Below, one piece after another: positions 35,211-43,984 of a stretch of 64,000 nt of DNA. Both the position numbers and the translations under genes were made by a program. Below the pieces are notes generated by a model, which saw only the letters and a program-made list of their open reading frames with translations, searched no databases and had not been told where the DNA came from. Source of the stretch: Bog-756 sp963727955 (GTDB taxonomy: Bacteria; Actinomycetota; Acidimicrobiia; Acidimicrobiales; RAAP-2); the NCBI GenBank assembly GCA_963727955.1, contig CAVSII010000013.1, positions 17,443-81,442 of the forward strand, written 5' to 3'. Each line of letters begins with the position of its first letter. The first letter of the stretch is position 1.

Positions 35211-35539
35211 GACGGGCCCGGTGGCTCCTCGGGGCGCGGGAGCTGGTCCGACAGGGAGACCTCACCGGCCGGCCCCGCACCATTGGGACCGCTCGGGGAG
35301 AGCGGGGCACGACCACCACCGACGGCACCGGTGGCCCGCCGCCCGTGGTCACGGCCGCCGCCGAGCAGGCTGTTGGCGCCGATCAGCCCCACCACCACCG
35401 GGGGGACGACCACCAGGGGGAGCACCGTGGTGAAACCGGCCACGTACATGAGCACCACCAGCCCGTAGACCATGAGGCAGAGGACCCAACCGGTGACGAT
35501 CCACACCCCGCCCTGTTCGTCGAAGGACCGGTCCCCCAT
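35207..35539 (-). CDS. Small two-TM membrane protein
   Basis: A 110-residue protein with two transmembrane segments (about 13-35 WIVTGWVLCLMVYGLVVLMY, and 37-58 rich in Val/Pro) and a hydrophilic Gly/Pro-rich tail. No family recognised. ATG at 35539 shares a base with the uppS stop (TGATG), and its stop overlaps recO (ATGA), so its translation is locked to both neighbours; a longer frame upstream is inside uppS. A link with undecaprenyl phosphate metabolism is suggested only by position. Confidence 0.72.
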   Translation of the reverse strand: MGDRSFDEQGGVWIVTGWVLCLMVYGLVVLMYVAGFTTVLPLVVVPPVVVGLIGANSLLGGGRDHGRRATGAVGGGRAPLSPSGPNGAGPAGEVSLSDQLPRPEEPPGPS

Positions 35540-36282
35540 CAGCTCACCCCGCCGTAGCGCCGTTGGCGCTGCTGGAAGTCGCGGACGGCGGCGAAGAGGT
35601 GGCCCCGCCGGAAGTCGGGCCAGAGCACGTCGTCGAAGACCAGCTCGCTGTAGGCCAGTTGCCAGAGGAGGAAGTTGGAGATGCGGTGCTCGCCCGACGT
35701 GCGGATGACCAGATCGGGGTCGGGTTGGTCCGGGTAGTAGAGGTGGGACCGGAGGGTGCGCTCGTTGATCTTGTCGGCCGGGATGCCTTCGCCCACCATC
35801 TGCTTGACGGCGTCGACGATTTCGGCCCGGCCCCCGTAGTTGAACGACATGGTGAGCGTGCACCGCCGGTTTTCGGCGGTGAGGCTGATCGACTCGTCCA
35901 TCCGGCGCAGCACCCTCTTGGGCACCCGCCAGTCGCGCCGCCCGGCAAAGCGGATACGGACCCCTTTGTCGTGAAGCTCGTCGCGCCGACGCAACAGCAG
36001 GCTCTCGTTGAACCCCATGAGGTAGCGGACCTCGTCGGCCGGCCGACGCCAGTTTTCGGTGGAGAAGGCGTACATGGTGATCCAGGGGATGCCGAGGTCG
36101 AGGGCCCCTTCGACAGCATCGAGGAGAGCGGCTTCACCGGCGGCATGGCCCTCGGTCCGGGGCAGCCCCCGGCGGGCCGCCCAACGCCCGTTGCCGTCCA
36201 TGACACAGGCCACATGGGCGGGAATGGGCCCGGCGGCCACGTCGGCCGCCACCACCTCGGCCCGGTCCGTGCTTCCGGACAT
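35539..36282 (-). CDS. uppS: Isoprenyl (undecaprenyl) diphosphate synthase
   Basis: A 247-residue cis-prenyltransferase that makes the polyprenyl diphosphate carrier for peptidoglycan and other glycans. It has all signature blocks: HVACVMDGNGRWA with the catalytic Asp, GLPRTEGHAAG, the STENWRRP motif, FNYGGRAEIVDA, and RTSGEHRISNFLLWQLAYSELVF with the pyrophosphate-binding Arg residues. ATG at 36282 has GGAGG 5 nt upstream; the in-frame start 27 bp earlier is less likely. First gene of the uppS-recO-hemW-glyS run. Chain length (C55 or C50) cannot be read. Confidence 0.95.
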   Translation of the reverse strand: MSGSTDRAEVVAADVAAGPIPAHVACVMDGNGRWAARRGLPRTEGHAAGEAALLDAVEGALDLGIPWITMYAFSTENWRRPADEVRYLMGFNESLLLRRRDELHDKGVRIRFAGRRDWRVPKRVLRRMDESISLTAENRRCTLTMSFNYGGRAEIVDAVKQMVGEGIPADKINERTLRSHLYYPDQPDPDLVIRTSGEHRISNFLLWQLAYSELVFDDVLWPDFRRGHLFAAVRDFQQRQRRYGGVS

Positions 36283-36427
36283 CTTGGCCTCCACCCGTTG
36301 CCGTTGCACCCTGCGAACCTACCGTCTCGGGGCGAACCCACCGTCCCAGGGCGGATCGGCCGCCGGCTGGCACGCACCTCGGGCCCTACCTTGAGGTCTG
36401 CTCGTCCGGGCACTAGACCAGCAACCC

Positions 36428-37186
36428 ATGTCCCCGCAGTCCGCCTTGGCGATCTTCGCCGCCGGACTGGCGGCGGGGACGGTCAACGTGGTCGTCGGGT
36501 CGGGCTCGCTCATCACCTTTCCGGTCCTTTTGGCCCTCGGCTACCCGCCCGTTTTGGCCAATGTGTCCAACACGGTCGGGCTGGCCCCGGGCAATGTGAG
36601 TGCCACCGTGGCCTACCGGGCCGAATTGGTCGGCCAGCGGGACCGGCTGGTCCGGCTCGGACCTCTTTCGCTGGTCGGGGCGGTGGTGGGCGCCGTCTTG
36701 CTGCTCGGCCTACCCCACAGCGTCTTCAAGGCTGCCGTTCCCGTGCTCATCGCCCTGGCCGCCGTGCTCATGGCCGCCCAGCCCTGGATCAGCGCCCGGC
36801 TCGAACAACAGGACCAGCGGCAGAACCACGGAGGCGTGATTCTGGCCGTCGGGGTGTTCCTGACCGGCATCTACGGGGGCTACTTCGGTGCCGCCCAGGG
36901 GGTCATCCTCATCGCCCTCCTGGCCATCTTCATCGACGACGACCTCCAGCGGCTCAACGGGACGAAGAACGCCTTGGCCCTGACGGCCAACGCCGTGGCC
37001 GGCCTGCTCTTCATCGCCACCACCCACGTGTCGTGGGCGGTGGCCGGACTCATCGCTCTCGGATCTGTCATCGGTGGACAGGTGGGCGGGCGCTACGGCC
37101 GGCGGCTGCCGGCACCCGCCCTCCGGTGGACGGTGGTGGGGGTGGGAGCCGTGGTGGCCGTCATCCTGGCCGTGGCGTGGCACTGA
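36428..37186 (+). CDS. TSUP-family transporter (TauE/SafE type)
   Basis: A 252-residue membrane protein with about eight transmembrane segments and the two-fold repeat of the TauE/SafE family: GTVNVVVGSGSLITFPVLLALGYPP and NVSNTVGLAPG in the first half, VFLTGIYGGYFGAAQGVILIALLAI and NGTKNALALTANAVAG in the second. Members export or import sulfite, sulfoacetate, taurine or other organic anions. No sulfur genes are adjacent, so the cargo is unknown. ATG at 36428; divergent from uppS with 145 bp between. Confidence 0.88.
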   Translation: MSPQSALAIFAAGLAAGTVNVVVGSGSLITFPVLLALGYPPVLANVSNTVGLAPGNVSATVAYRAELVGQRDRLVRLGPLSLVGAVVGAVLLLGLPHSVFKAAVPVLIALAAVLMAAQPWISARLEQQDQRQNHGGVILAVGVFLTGIYGGYFGAAQGVILIALLAIFIDDDLQRLNGTKNALALTANAVAGLLFIATTHVSWAVAGLIALGSVIGGQVGGRYGRRLPAPALRWTVVGVGAVVAVILAVAWH

Positions 37187-37214
37187 TCCGGCTCACCGGT
37201 AGGGTCCACCGGCA

Positions 37215-39296
37215 ATGACAGACGACGTGCCGACCGTGCTGAACGAGGTGGCGGCGACCCTCCCCGGTGGCGGCGAGAAGAGGGAGGGCCAGCAGATCAT
37301 GGCCCAGGCGGTGGCCCGTGCTCTGACCGAACAGCGCCACCTGGTCGTGCAGGCCGGCACCGGCACCGGCAAGTCCCTGGCCTATCTGGTCCCCGCCGCC
37401 CTGGCCGGCCGGCGGGTGGTGGTGGCCACCGCCACCAAGGCCCTCCAGGATCAGCTGGCCGGCAACGACCTGCCCCAGGTGGCCGGGTCGATCGACGGCG
37501 ATCTGTCCTACGCCGTCCTCAAGGGGAGGAGCAACTACCTCTGCCGGCAGCGCATCCTCGAGGTGGGCGGGGGTGGCGACCAACTGGTGCTGGGGCCCGG
37601 ACGGGCCGATCCACCCGATGCCGATGACGCCCTCACCCCGACCGCCGGCGACGACGCCCTGGACGGCGGCCGTCTGGCCGACCAGGTCCGGCGGCTGGTC
37701 CGGTGGGCCGACGAGACGGCCATCGGTGACCGGGCCGAGCTGCCCTTCGAACCCCACTTCCGGGCCTGGGCCGCCGTCTCGACCACGGCCCGCGAATGCC
37801 CCGGCGCCTACCGCTGCCCGTCGGGCCGCGACTGCTTCGCCGAGGAGGCGCGTCACCGGGCGGCCGCCGCCGATGTGGTGGTGGTCAACACCCACCTGTA
37901 CGGCGCCCATCTGGCCAGCGGCGGTGTCGTTCTCCCCGCCCACGAGGTGGTCGTCTTCGACGAGGCCCACGAGGTGGAGGAGGTGATGACCGACAGTCTC
38001 GGCGTGGACATCGGACCGGGTCGGTTCCGGGCTCTGGCCACCACGGCCCGGCCACTGCTCGATGGCGGACCGGCCGCCACCGAACGGGTGACCAGCGACG
38101 TGGCCGAGGTGGGCGACCTCCTCCAGCAGGCGCTGGCTCCGCTGGTCGGGCAGCGACTGGCCCCCGGGGCGGTGGCCGGCACGGGAGGCGGGGGGGCGGA
38201 GGTGACCGAGGCGGAGGTGACCGCCGGCGGGTCGGGGCCCGACCCGGCCGGGCGGACGGCTTCACCGAGCGGGCACCCTGTGCTGTCAGACGTGCTGGCT
38301 CTGGGCACCGGACGGGTGAGCCGCCTGGTCGACGCCCTGCGCCGATCGGAGCGGGAGGCCGACGATCCTTCGGTCAGCGAGCAGACCCGGCGGGACCGTG
38401 CCCTGCTGGCCGCCGGCCATCTGGCCTCGGACCTGGCCCGGGTGACGGGACCGACCGACGGCGAGGTGGCCTGGGTGGACGGCGGATCGCGAGCGCCGAG
38501 CCTCCGCCTCTCCCCCATCGACGTCGGACCGCTCCTGTCCGACAAGCTCTGGGGAACGGTGACCGGCGTCCTCACCTCGGCCACGGTGCCCCTCGGGCTG
38601 ACCCGACGGCTCGGCCTGCCCGTCGACACCACCGATGAGCTCGACGTGGGCAGCCCCTTCGATTACCCCGACAACGCCCTTCTCTACGTGGCCGGCTCCC
38701 TCCCCGACCGGCGGCGGCCGGAGTCGGAGCCGGCTCTCCACGACGAGCTCGAGGCACTGATCACCGCCGCCGGCGGCCGCACCCTGGCCCTGTTCACCAG
38801 CTGGCGGGCCATGCGGGCTGCCGTCGAGGCCCTGGCCGGCCGCCTTCCCTTCCCTCTGCTGTCCCAGGCCGACCGGCCCAAGCCGGCGCTCCTCGACGCC
38901 TTCACCGCCGACGAGGCCACCTGCCTGTTCGCCACGCTCGGCTTCTGGCAGGGCGTCGACGTGCCCGGCCGCACGCTGAGCCTGGTGACCATCGACCGGA
39001 TCCCCTTCCCCCGGCCCGACGATCCCATCCTCGAAGCCCGTCGGGAACGGGCCGGATCGCGATCCTTCTCCTTGGTCGACCTGCCCCGGGCCGGCACCCT
39101 GTTGGCCCAGGGGGCGGGCCGGCTCATCCGCCGGGCCGACGACCGGGGGGTGGTGGCCGTGCTCGACAGCCGCCTGGCCACGGCCCGCTACCGGGGCGAC
39201 CTGCTGGCCCGGGTCCCTCCCATGCGACGGACCCTCGACCGCGGCCAGGTGGAGGACTTCCTGCGGGCCATCGCTGCATCGGCCGACCCGGGCTGA
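37215..39296 (+). CDS. ATP-dependent helicase, DinG/XPD family
   Basis: A 693-residue superfamily 2 helicase. Walker A is AGTGTGKSLAYL and motif II is FDEAHEVEEV (DEAH). Four cysteines between motifs Ia and II (NYLCRQ, ECPGAYRCPSGRDCF) match the 4Fe-4S cluster of DinG/XPD helicases that unwind 5'-3' and remove R-loops and other structures. Later motifs are LTSATVPLG, LALFTSWRAM, FWQGVDVPG and QGAGRLIRR. There is no exonuclease domain. ATG at 37215 lies 28 bp after the TSUP gene, so co-transcription is likely. It converges on era with 23 bp between. Confidence 0.92.
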   Translation: MTDDVPTVLNEVAATLPGGGEKREGQQIMAQAVARALTEQRHLVVQAGTGTGKSLAYLVPAALAGRRVVVATATKALQDQLAGNDLPQVAGSIDGDLSYAVLKGRSNYLCRQRILEVGGGGDQLVLGPGRADPPDADDALTPTAGDDALDGGRLADQVRRLVRWADETAIGDRAELPFEPHFRAWAAVSTTARECPGAYRCPSGRDCFAEEARHRAAAADVVVVNTHLYGAHLASGGVVLPAHEVVVFDEAHEVEEVMTDSLGVDIGPGRFRALATTARPLLDGGPAATERVTSDVAEVGDLLQQALAPLVGQRLAPGAVAGTGGGGAEVTEAEVTAGGSGPDPAGRTASPSGHPVLSDVLALGTGRVSRLVDALRRSEREADDPSVSEQTRRDRALLAAGHLASDLARVTGPTDGEVAWVDGGSRAPSLRLSPIDVGPLLSDKLWGTVTGVLTSATVPLGLTRRLGLPVDTTDELDVGSPFDYPDNALLYVAGSLPDRRRPESEPALHDELEALITAAGGRTLALFTSWRAMRAAVEALAGRLPFPLLSQADRPKPALLDAFTADEATCLFATLGFWQGVDVPGRTLSLVTIDRIPFPRPDDPILEARRERAGSRSFSLVDLPRAGTLLAQGAGRLIRRADDRGVVAVLDSRLATARYRGDLLARVPPMRRTLDRGQVEDFLRAIAASADPG

Positions 39297-39319
39297 AGGG
39301 CAGAGCTGACCGCCCGATC

Positions 39320-40318
39320 TCAGAGACCGAGCCGGTCGAGGGCGTCCTCGCGCCGCTGCCACCGCTTCTCGACCCGCACGAAGAGCTCGAGATAGGCGCC
39401 CGGATCCATCTGGTGGCGCACAGCGGTGCCCACCTCCTTGAGGATCTCCCCTCCTTTGCCGATCACGATCCCCTTCTGGGAATCCCGCTCGACCAGGATC
39501 TCGCACCGGACCCTCGGCCACTCCCACTCGGTCACCCGGCAGGCGATGCTGTGGGGCAGCTCGTCCTGCACACGGTGGAGGAGCTCCTCGCGCACCAGGT
39601 CGGCTACCCAGAAGGCCTCGGCCACGTCGGTGACCATCCCCTCGGGGTAGTAGCGCGGCCCCTCGGGCAGGCGCTCGATGATGGCAGCGATGAGGGCGTC
39701 GACTCCCTCACCGGTGGTGGCCGACACCGGGAAGTACTCGACGGGCACGGCCACGCCGGCCTGGCGGTCGGACTCCTCGATGACGGCGGCCACGGCGGCC
39801 AGATGGCCGAGGATCCCGTCGGGCCCCACCGTGTCGATCTTGTTGACCACCACCAGCAGGGTCGGCCGTCCGTCGTGATCGTCGCTGTCGGCGTCACCAC
39901 CAGGCACGGCTCCGCCCGGTCGGTCATCGGGGGCAGCGCCGGCCGCCGCCGGGCCATGGGCGCCGGCCATGACTCTCATCCGGTCGGCCGACCGGAGGAG
40001 GGCCATCCTGTCCCCCGGTCCCACCGAGGCCGAGGCCTCCACCATGCACAGGACCACATCGACGTCGTCGAGGGAGGAGGTGGCCGAGTCGTTCATCCGC
40101 TGGCCCAACAACGAGCGGGGCTTGTGCAGTCCGGGGGTGTCGACCAGCACGACCTGGGCGTCGGGGCGGTTGATCACCCCGCGCACCTGGGCCCGGGTGG
40201 TGTTGGGACGCGGCGAGGTGATGGTGACCTTGGTCCCGACCATGGCGTTGACCAGCGTCGACTTTCCGACGTTGGGACGTCCGACCACAGCGCAGAACCC
40301 CGACCGGAAGGGGGTCAT
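39320..40318 (-). CDS. era: GTPase Era (16S rRNA maturation)
   Basis: A 332-residue GTPase that binds the 3' end of 16S rRNA during 30S assembly. G1 is GRPNVGKSTLVNAM, the switch I Thr lies in PNTTRAQVRG, G3 is DTPGLHKP, G4 NKID, and the KH RNA-binding domain carries GIVIGKGGEILKEVG and ends FVRVEKRWQRRED. Compared with typical Era (about 300), there is an insertion of roughly 35 residues between G3 and G4 (AGAHGPAAAGAAPDDRPGG and a following acidic stretch). ATG at 40318 overlaps the upstream stop (ATGA). Confidence 0.96.
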   Translation of the reverse strand: MTPFRSGFCAVVGRPNVGKSTLVNAMVGTKVTITSPRPNTTRAQVRGVINRPDAQVVLVDTPGLHKPRSLLGQRMNDSATSSLDDVDVVLCMVEASASVGPGDRMALLRSADRMRVMAGAHGPAAAGAAPDDRPGGAVPGGDADSDDHDGRPTLLVVVNKIDTVGPDGILGHLAAVAAVIEESDRQAGVAVPVEYFPVSATTGEGVDALIAAIIERLPEGPRYYPEGMVTDVAEAFWVADLVREELLHRVQDELPHSIACRVTEWEWPRVRCEILVERDSQKGIVIGKGGEILKEVGTAVRHQMDPGAYLELFVRVEKRWQRREDALDRLGL

Positions 40319-41631
40319 TCGAGCTGGCCGGCGGTCGGGTCGGCCCCCGGCATGATCAGGACCCTCTCCACCCTGCGACCGTCGACCCGGTCGGCCACCA
40401 GCCGTACACCGTCGACGGTGACCGACTCACCGACGGACGGCACGTGGCCCAGCAGGTCGAACACCAGTCCGCCCACCGTGTCCCAGGCGCCGGTGGGCAG
40501 GTGGGCATCCACCAGTTCGTTGACCTCGTCGACCTTCAAACGGGCACTGACCCGCAACACGCCGGCGCCCAGGTCCTCCACGGGGGCCTCCTCCACGTCG
40601 AACTCGTCGACGATCTCCCCCACCAACTCCTCGATGAGGTCCTCCAGGGTGACCAGGCCCGCCGTGCCGCCGTACTCATTGACCACCACCGCCATGTGGA
40701 AGGTCTCCGACTGCATCTCGCGCATCATGTCCGCTACCCGCTTCGTCTCGGGAACGAAGTGGGCATCCCGCAGGTGGGCCCGGACCGGGTCGGCGCCGCT
40801 GCCCGACTGCACCGTCCGGATCATGTCCTTGGTGTAGGCGATCCCCACCACGTCATCGACCTGCAGCTCCACCGCCGGCATCCGGCTGAAGCCCACGTCC
40901 ATGGCTTTTTCGAGCACCGCCTCCACCGGTTCGTCGGCACCGACGGTGACCATGTCGGGGCGGGGGACCATGACTTCGCGTACCACCGTGTCGCCGAATT
41001 CGATGATCGAATGGATGAGAGCCCGCTCCTCGGTTTCGATGACGTCGTCCTCCACGGCCACGTCGGCCATGGCCAGCAGCTCGGACTCGGTCACCCCGGA
41101 CCCCAGGTACTGACCCTTCTCCCCGATGAGCAGGTTGGCCAGCCCGATCAGGCCGCCCGACACCATGCGGATGGGCCAGAAGCGAACGATGGCGGTCACC
41201 AACGGGGCGCTCATCAGCGCCGCCCGTTCGGGATGGTGCACGGCCCAGTTCTTGGGCACCGCCTCACCGAGCACGAAGATGACCACGATCTCGAACACGG
41301 TGGCCGCCACCACACCCCACGCACCGAACCAGTGGGAAGCGAGAATGCCGACCAGGGTGGCCACGATCAGTTGACAGATGAGCACCAACAGGAGAACCGG
41401 ATTGAGGAATCCCTGGGGATTTTCGGTCAGGCGGGCCAGTTGGCGGGCCCCGCGGCGACCGTCGTCGACCAGGGCCCGGGCCTTGGCCTGGCTCATCCGG
41501 ACCAGACTGGTTTCGGCCAGGGCCAACACGGCCGAGGCGGCCAGCAGGACGACCACCACTACCAACAGAACGGCGTCAGTGGCAGAGAAATGGGCGTCGG
41601 TGGCCGACACCGCGGTGACGGCGTTCATCAC
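40315..41631 (-). CDS. CNNM/CorC-type membrane protein with CBS pair (hemolysin C family)
   Basis: A 438-residue protein with an N-terminal CNNM transmembrane domain (about 20-200; ALAETSLVRMSQAKARAL, ILASHWFGAWG, LGEAVPKNWAVHHPERAA), a tandem CBS pair (about 220-340; VMVPRPDMVTVGADEPVEAVLE, FSRMPAVE, VVNEYGGTAGLVTLEDLIEELVGEI) and the C-terminal CorC_HlyC domain. Relatives are Mg2+/Co2+ efflux or membrane-maintenance proteins with ATP/Mg sensing in the CBS pair. The place between ybeY and era is conserved in bacteria. Start is GTG 41631 or ATG 41628. Confidence 0.92.
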   Translation of the reverse strand: MMNAVTAVSATDAHFSATDAVLLVVVVVLLAASAVLALAETSLVRMSQAKARALVDDGRRGARQLARLTENPQGFLNPVLLLVLICQLIVATLVGILASHWFGAWGVVAATVFEIVVIFVLGEAVPKNWAVHHPERAALMSAPLVTAIVRFWPIRMVSGGLIGLANLLIGEKGQYLGSGVTESELLAMADVAVEDDVIETEERALIHSIIEFGDTVVREVMVPRPDMVTVGADEPVEAVLEKAMDVGFSRMPAVELQVDDVVGIAYTKDMIRTVQSGSGADPVRAHLRDAHFVPETKRVADMMREMQSETFHMAVVVNEYGGTAGLVTLEDLIEELVGEIVDEFDVEEAPVEDLGAGVLRVSARLKVDEVNELVDAHLPTGAWDTVGGLVFDLLGHVPSVGESVTVDGVRLVADRVDGRRVERVLIMPGADPTAGQLE

Positions 41632-41673
41632 GCTCGTGTCATGAGGGGGCCGGTGTCATTAATGAGGCGCTGA

Positions 41674-42180
41674 TCATGGAGAGGCTCGGTAGAACCGAGA
41701 CAACAGCTGCTGCTCGCGAAGCTCCATCCGCTCGGCCTCGGCATCAACCTCGTGGTCCATGCCCAACAGGTGGAGGATGCCATGGACCACCAGCAGGGCG
41801 ATCTCGTCGTCGAAGGTGACCCCGTGGTCGACGGCGTTGCGGGCGGCCACCGCCGGGCACACCACCACGTCGCCGAGGAGTACGACCGGGCTGGTGTCCG
41901 ACTCGATCGACCCCGGGCCCGTCCCCCCTTCGTCCGGCGAGCGTCCACTGTGGTCACCGTCGTCCTCGATGGGGAAGGCCAGCACGTCGGTGGGCCCTTC
42001 GGCCTGCAGGAAGCGCTCATTGAGGGCGCCGATGGCGGCCTCGTCCACAAACAGGAGGGAGACCTCGGTGTCGTCGCCGATGCCCTCGGCCTCGAGCACC
42101 GATCGGGCCAGGCCCGACCACCGCTCGACGTTGACCGGATGGTCGGCCTGCTCGTCGGCGGCATAGACGTCAAGTGCCAA
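41674..42180 (-). CDS. ybeY: Endoribonuclease YbeY (rRNA maturation)
   Basis: A single-strand-specific zinc endoribonuclease involved in 16S rRNA 3'-end processing, 168 residues. The zinc triad is in VVHGILHLLGMDHEVDAEAERM (HGxLHLxGxDH), preceded by FLQAEGPTDVLAFPIE and LGDVVVCP. TTG at 42180 is the only plausible start that keeps the first strand (LALDVYAADEQ); GGAG lies 7 nt upstream and it overlaps the phoH stop by 11 bases. A loop of about 20 acidic residues (GDHSGRSPDEGGTGP) is longer than usual. Confidence 0.94.
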   Translation of the reverse strand: MALDVYAADEQADHPVNVERWSGLARSVLEAEGIGDDTEVSLLFVDEAAIGALNERFLQAEGPTDVLAFPIEDDGDHSGRSPDEGGTGPGSIESDTSPVVLLGDVVVCPAVAARNAVDHGVTFDDEIALLVVHGILHLLGMDHEVDAEAERMELREQQLLSRFYRASP

Positions 42181-43135
42181 CGCTGTGCTCCGGATCGTCT
42201 CGACGCTCGTAGGCGTCGACGATGTCGGCCACGATGCGGTGGCGCACCACATCGCGTTTGGTCAGATGGACGAAGGACAGTCCGTTTATGCCGGACAGCA
42301 CCGGCTCGAGGCCGACCAGTCCCGAACGGCCGCCGGGCACGTCGATCTGGGTCACGTCACCGGTGACCACCGCCTTGGAGTCGAACCCGATGCGGGTCAG
42401 GAACATCTTCATCTGCTCGGGGGTGGTGTTCTGGGCTTCGTCCAGGATGATGAAGCTGTTGTTGAGGGTGCGGCCCCGCATGAAGGCCAACGGTGCCACC
42501 TCCACCGCACCCCGGTCGATGAGGCGCTGGGCCCCCTCGGGCTCGAGCAGGTCGTGGAGGGCGTCGTAGAGGGGGCGCAGGTAGGGGTCGACCTTGGCCA
42601 TCAGGTCGCCGGGCAGGAACCCCAGCCGCTCGCCGGCCTCGACGGCGGGGCGGGTCAGGATGATGCGACTGACCTGACGGGCCTGCAGCGCCTGCACGGC
42701 CAGGGCCACCGCCAGATACGACTTGCCGGTACCGGCCGGCCCGATCCCGAAGGTGATGATGTTGGAGGCGATGGCGTCGGCGTACTGCTTCTGACCCCCG
42801 GTCTTCGGTCGCACCGTACGGCCCCGTGACGACCGCAGCAGCTCGGCGGTGAGCACCTCGGACGGCCGGAGGTCGTCGTCCATCATGTCGATGGTCCGGT
42901 TGACCTGCACGGCGTCGAGGCCCTGGCCCGACTCGAGCAGGATGATCAGCTCCTCGAAAAGGGCCCCCACCCGTTCGGCGCCCTCGCCCTCGATGGAGAT
43001 CTCGTTGCCCCGCACGGCGATGCGCACATCGTCGAAGGCGCCCTCCACCAGACGCAGTAACTCATCGCGCTGGCCCAGCAGGCCGGCCATGAGGTGATTG
43101 CCGGGAACGAGGATCTTGACCTGGGTGCCTGCCAC
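42170..43135 (-). CDS. phoH: PhoH-like ATPase
   Basis: A 321-residue P-loop ATPase of the PhoH/YbeZ family, which works with YbeY in RNA processing. Walker A is FGIGPAGTGKSYLAVA, Walker B is FIILDEAQNTTPEQMKMFL, with RIGFDSKAVVTGDVTQIDVP and FVHLTKRDVVRH after it. The N-terminal region before residue 100 is the usual variable domain. GTG at 43135 starts the conserved VAGTQVKILVPG strand. The ybeY start lies within its end, a coupling found in many bacteria. A 15-bp tandem repeat sits just upstream. Confidence 0.95.
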   Translation of the reverse strand: MAGTQVKILVPGNHLMAGLLGQRDELLRLVEGAFDDVRIAVRGNEISIEGEGAERVGALFEELIILLESGQGLDAVQVNRTIDMMDDDLRPSEVLTAELLRSSRGRTVRPKTGGQKQYADAIASNIITFGIGPAGTGKSYLAVALAVQALQARQVSRIILTRPAVEAGERLGFLPGDLMAKVDPYLRPLYDALHDLLEPEGAQRLIDRGAVEVAPLAFMRGRTLNNSFIILDEAQNTTPEQMKMFLTRIGFDSKAVVTGDVTQIDVPGGRSGLVGLEPVLSGINGLSFVHLTKRDVVRHRIVADIVDAYERRDDPEHSVGT

Positions 43136-43182
43136 GTGCGTTCTGCGCCCGACCCTACCAGTGGGTGGAGCCCGGCCATCCC

Positions 43183-43272
43183 ATGCTGTCGTCCCACATG
43201 CCGTCGTCCCACATGCTGCCGTCCCGCAGGCTGCTGTCCCGCAGGCTGCCGTCCCACATGCTGACGTCCGGG
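43183..43272. repeat. Six tandem 15-bp repeats between HIT gene and phoH
   Basis: Units begin at 43183, 43198, 43213, 43228, 43243 and 43258, with consensus ATGCTGCCGTCCCAC and one to four changes per unit. The array is in a multiple of three and stays open in more than one frame, but neither flanking gene includes it in a recognisable domain. It lies in the phoH leader and could affect the spacing or folding of the transcript. Not a CRISPR: no spacers. Confidence 0.85.
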
Positions 43273-43324
43273 CCCGGACTCAATGCCGGCACGGTGACCG
43301 GGCCGAGTGCGGCCGTCTCCCCCG

Positions 43325-43672
43325 TCAGGCCAGCTCCCCGAGGACGCGGCCGCCCAGGACGTGGAGATGGAGGTGGGGCACCGAGTTGAGGGCGTCGGGG
43401 CCCACGTTGAAAACCAGCCGGTAACCCCGGTCCTCACCGGCGATGCCCTCGGCCTCGGCCACTGCCCGGGCCGCGGTGAGAAGGGCGGTCAGGTCGGCGG
43501 CGTCCGCCTCCTCCACCGTGCCGGCATTGGTGATGTGCCTCTTGGGCACCACCAGTACGTGGACGGGCGCCTGCGGGTGGATGTCCCGGAAGGCCACGGT
43601 GCGCTCGTCGGTCCACACGATGTCGGCCGGAACATCACCGGCCACGATGGAACAGAAAAGGCAGTCGGCCAC
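43325..43672 (-). CDS. HIT-family nucleotide-binding protein
   Basis: A 115-residue protein of the histidine-triad (HINT) group, which hydrolyses AMP-conjugates such as adenosine phosphoramidates. It begins CLFCSIVAGDVPADIVWTD (the CxxC zinc-like pair of HINT), has VPKRHI, and ends with the triad HLHLHVLGGR. Length is typical. GTG at 43672 follows the upstream stop by 3 bases. It lies in the hrcA-era unit between a regulator pair and phoH. Confidence 0.93.
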   Translation of the reverse strand: MADCLFCSIVAGDVPADIVWTDERTVAFRDIHPQAPVHVLVVPKRHITNAGTVEEADAADLTALLTAARAVAEAEGIAGEDRGYRLVFNVGPDALNSVPHLHLHVLGGRVLGELA

Positions 43673-43675
43673 CCG

Positions 43676-43984
43676 TCAGCCGGACCCGTTGGCCGCTACC
43701 CCGTGCACGGCTGCAACCCCGTTGACCGCTACGTCGGTCCGACCGTTGCCTTTGACCTCGGGATAGAGGTGCTCGAGGCTGCCAGGCGAGATGCGGCTGG
43801 CTTGGATGAATGTCTCCACGTCGGACTCCTGGATGCGGATGACCCTGCCGAACTTGTAGGCCACCAGGTCGCCCTCGTCGATGAACCGGTAGAGGCTGCG
43901 CAGAGTGATCCCCAGACGCTCGGAGGCGTCCTTGGTACTCAGCCACACAATCGGTGCGTTCACGTTCGACCCCTCGACGTTCAT
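43676..43984 (-). CDS. Helix-turn-helix protein of excisionase/BldC type
   Basis: A 102-residue protein. Residues about 10-62 (WLSTKDASERLGITLRSLYRFIDEGDLVAYKFGRVIRIQESDVETFI) are a winged helix of the MerR-like excisionase group, as in phage Xis proteins and the actinobacterial regulator BldC. The rest is a hydrophilic tail. It is not next to an integrase, so a regulatory role is likelier than excision. ATG at 43984 overlaps the stop of the BldD-like gene (ATGA): the two DNA-binding proteins are made together, which is notable because BldC and BldD both steer development in Streptomyces. Confidence 0.82.
   Translation of the reverse strand: MNVEGSNVNAPIVWLSTKDASERLGITLRSLYRFIDEGDLVAYKFGRVIRIQESDVETFIQASRISPGSLEHLYPEVKGNGRTDVAVNGVAAVHGVAANGSG

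Noticed and set aside
37215..39296. DinG-like helicase as part of a type IV CRISPR or defence island
   Set aside because: It stands beside a TSUP transporter and era with no Cas or defence genes, so it is the ordinary chromosomal helicase.
43183..43272. Possible CRISPR array
   Set aside because: Units of 15 bp are directly adjacent with no spacers and no cas genes are present.
43676..43984. Prophage or integrative element signalled by an excisionase-like gene
   Set aside because: There is no integrase, attachment repeat or phage gene nearby, and the gene is translationally coupled to a BldD-like regulator in a housekeeping operon.
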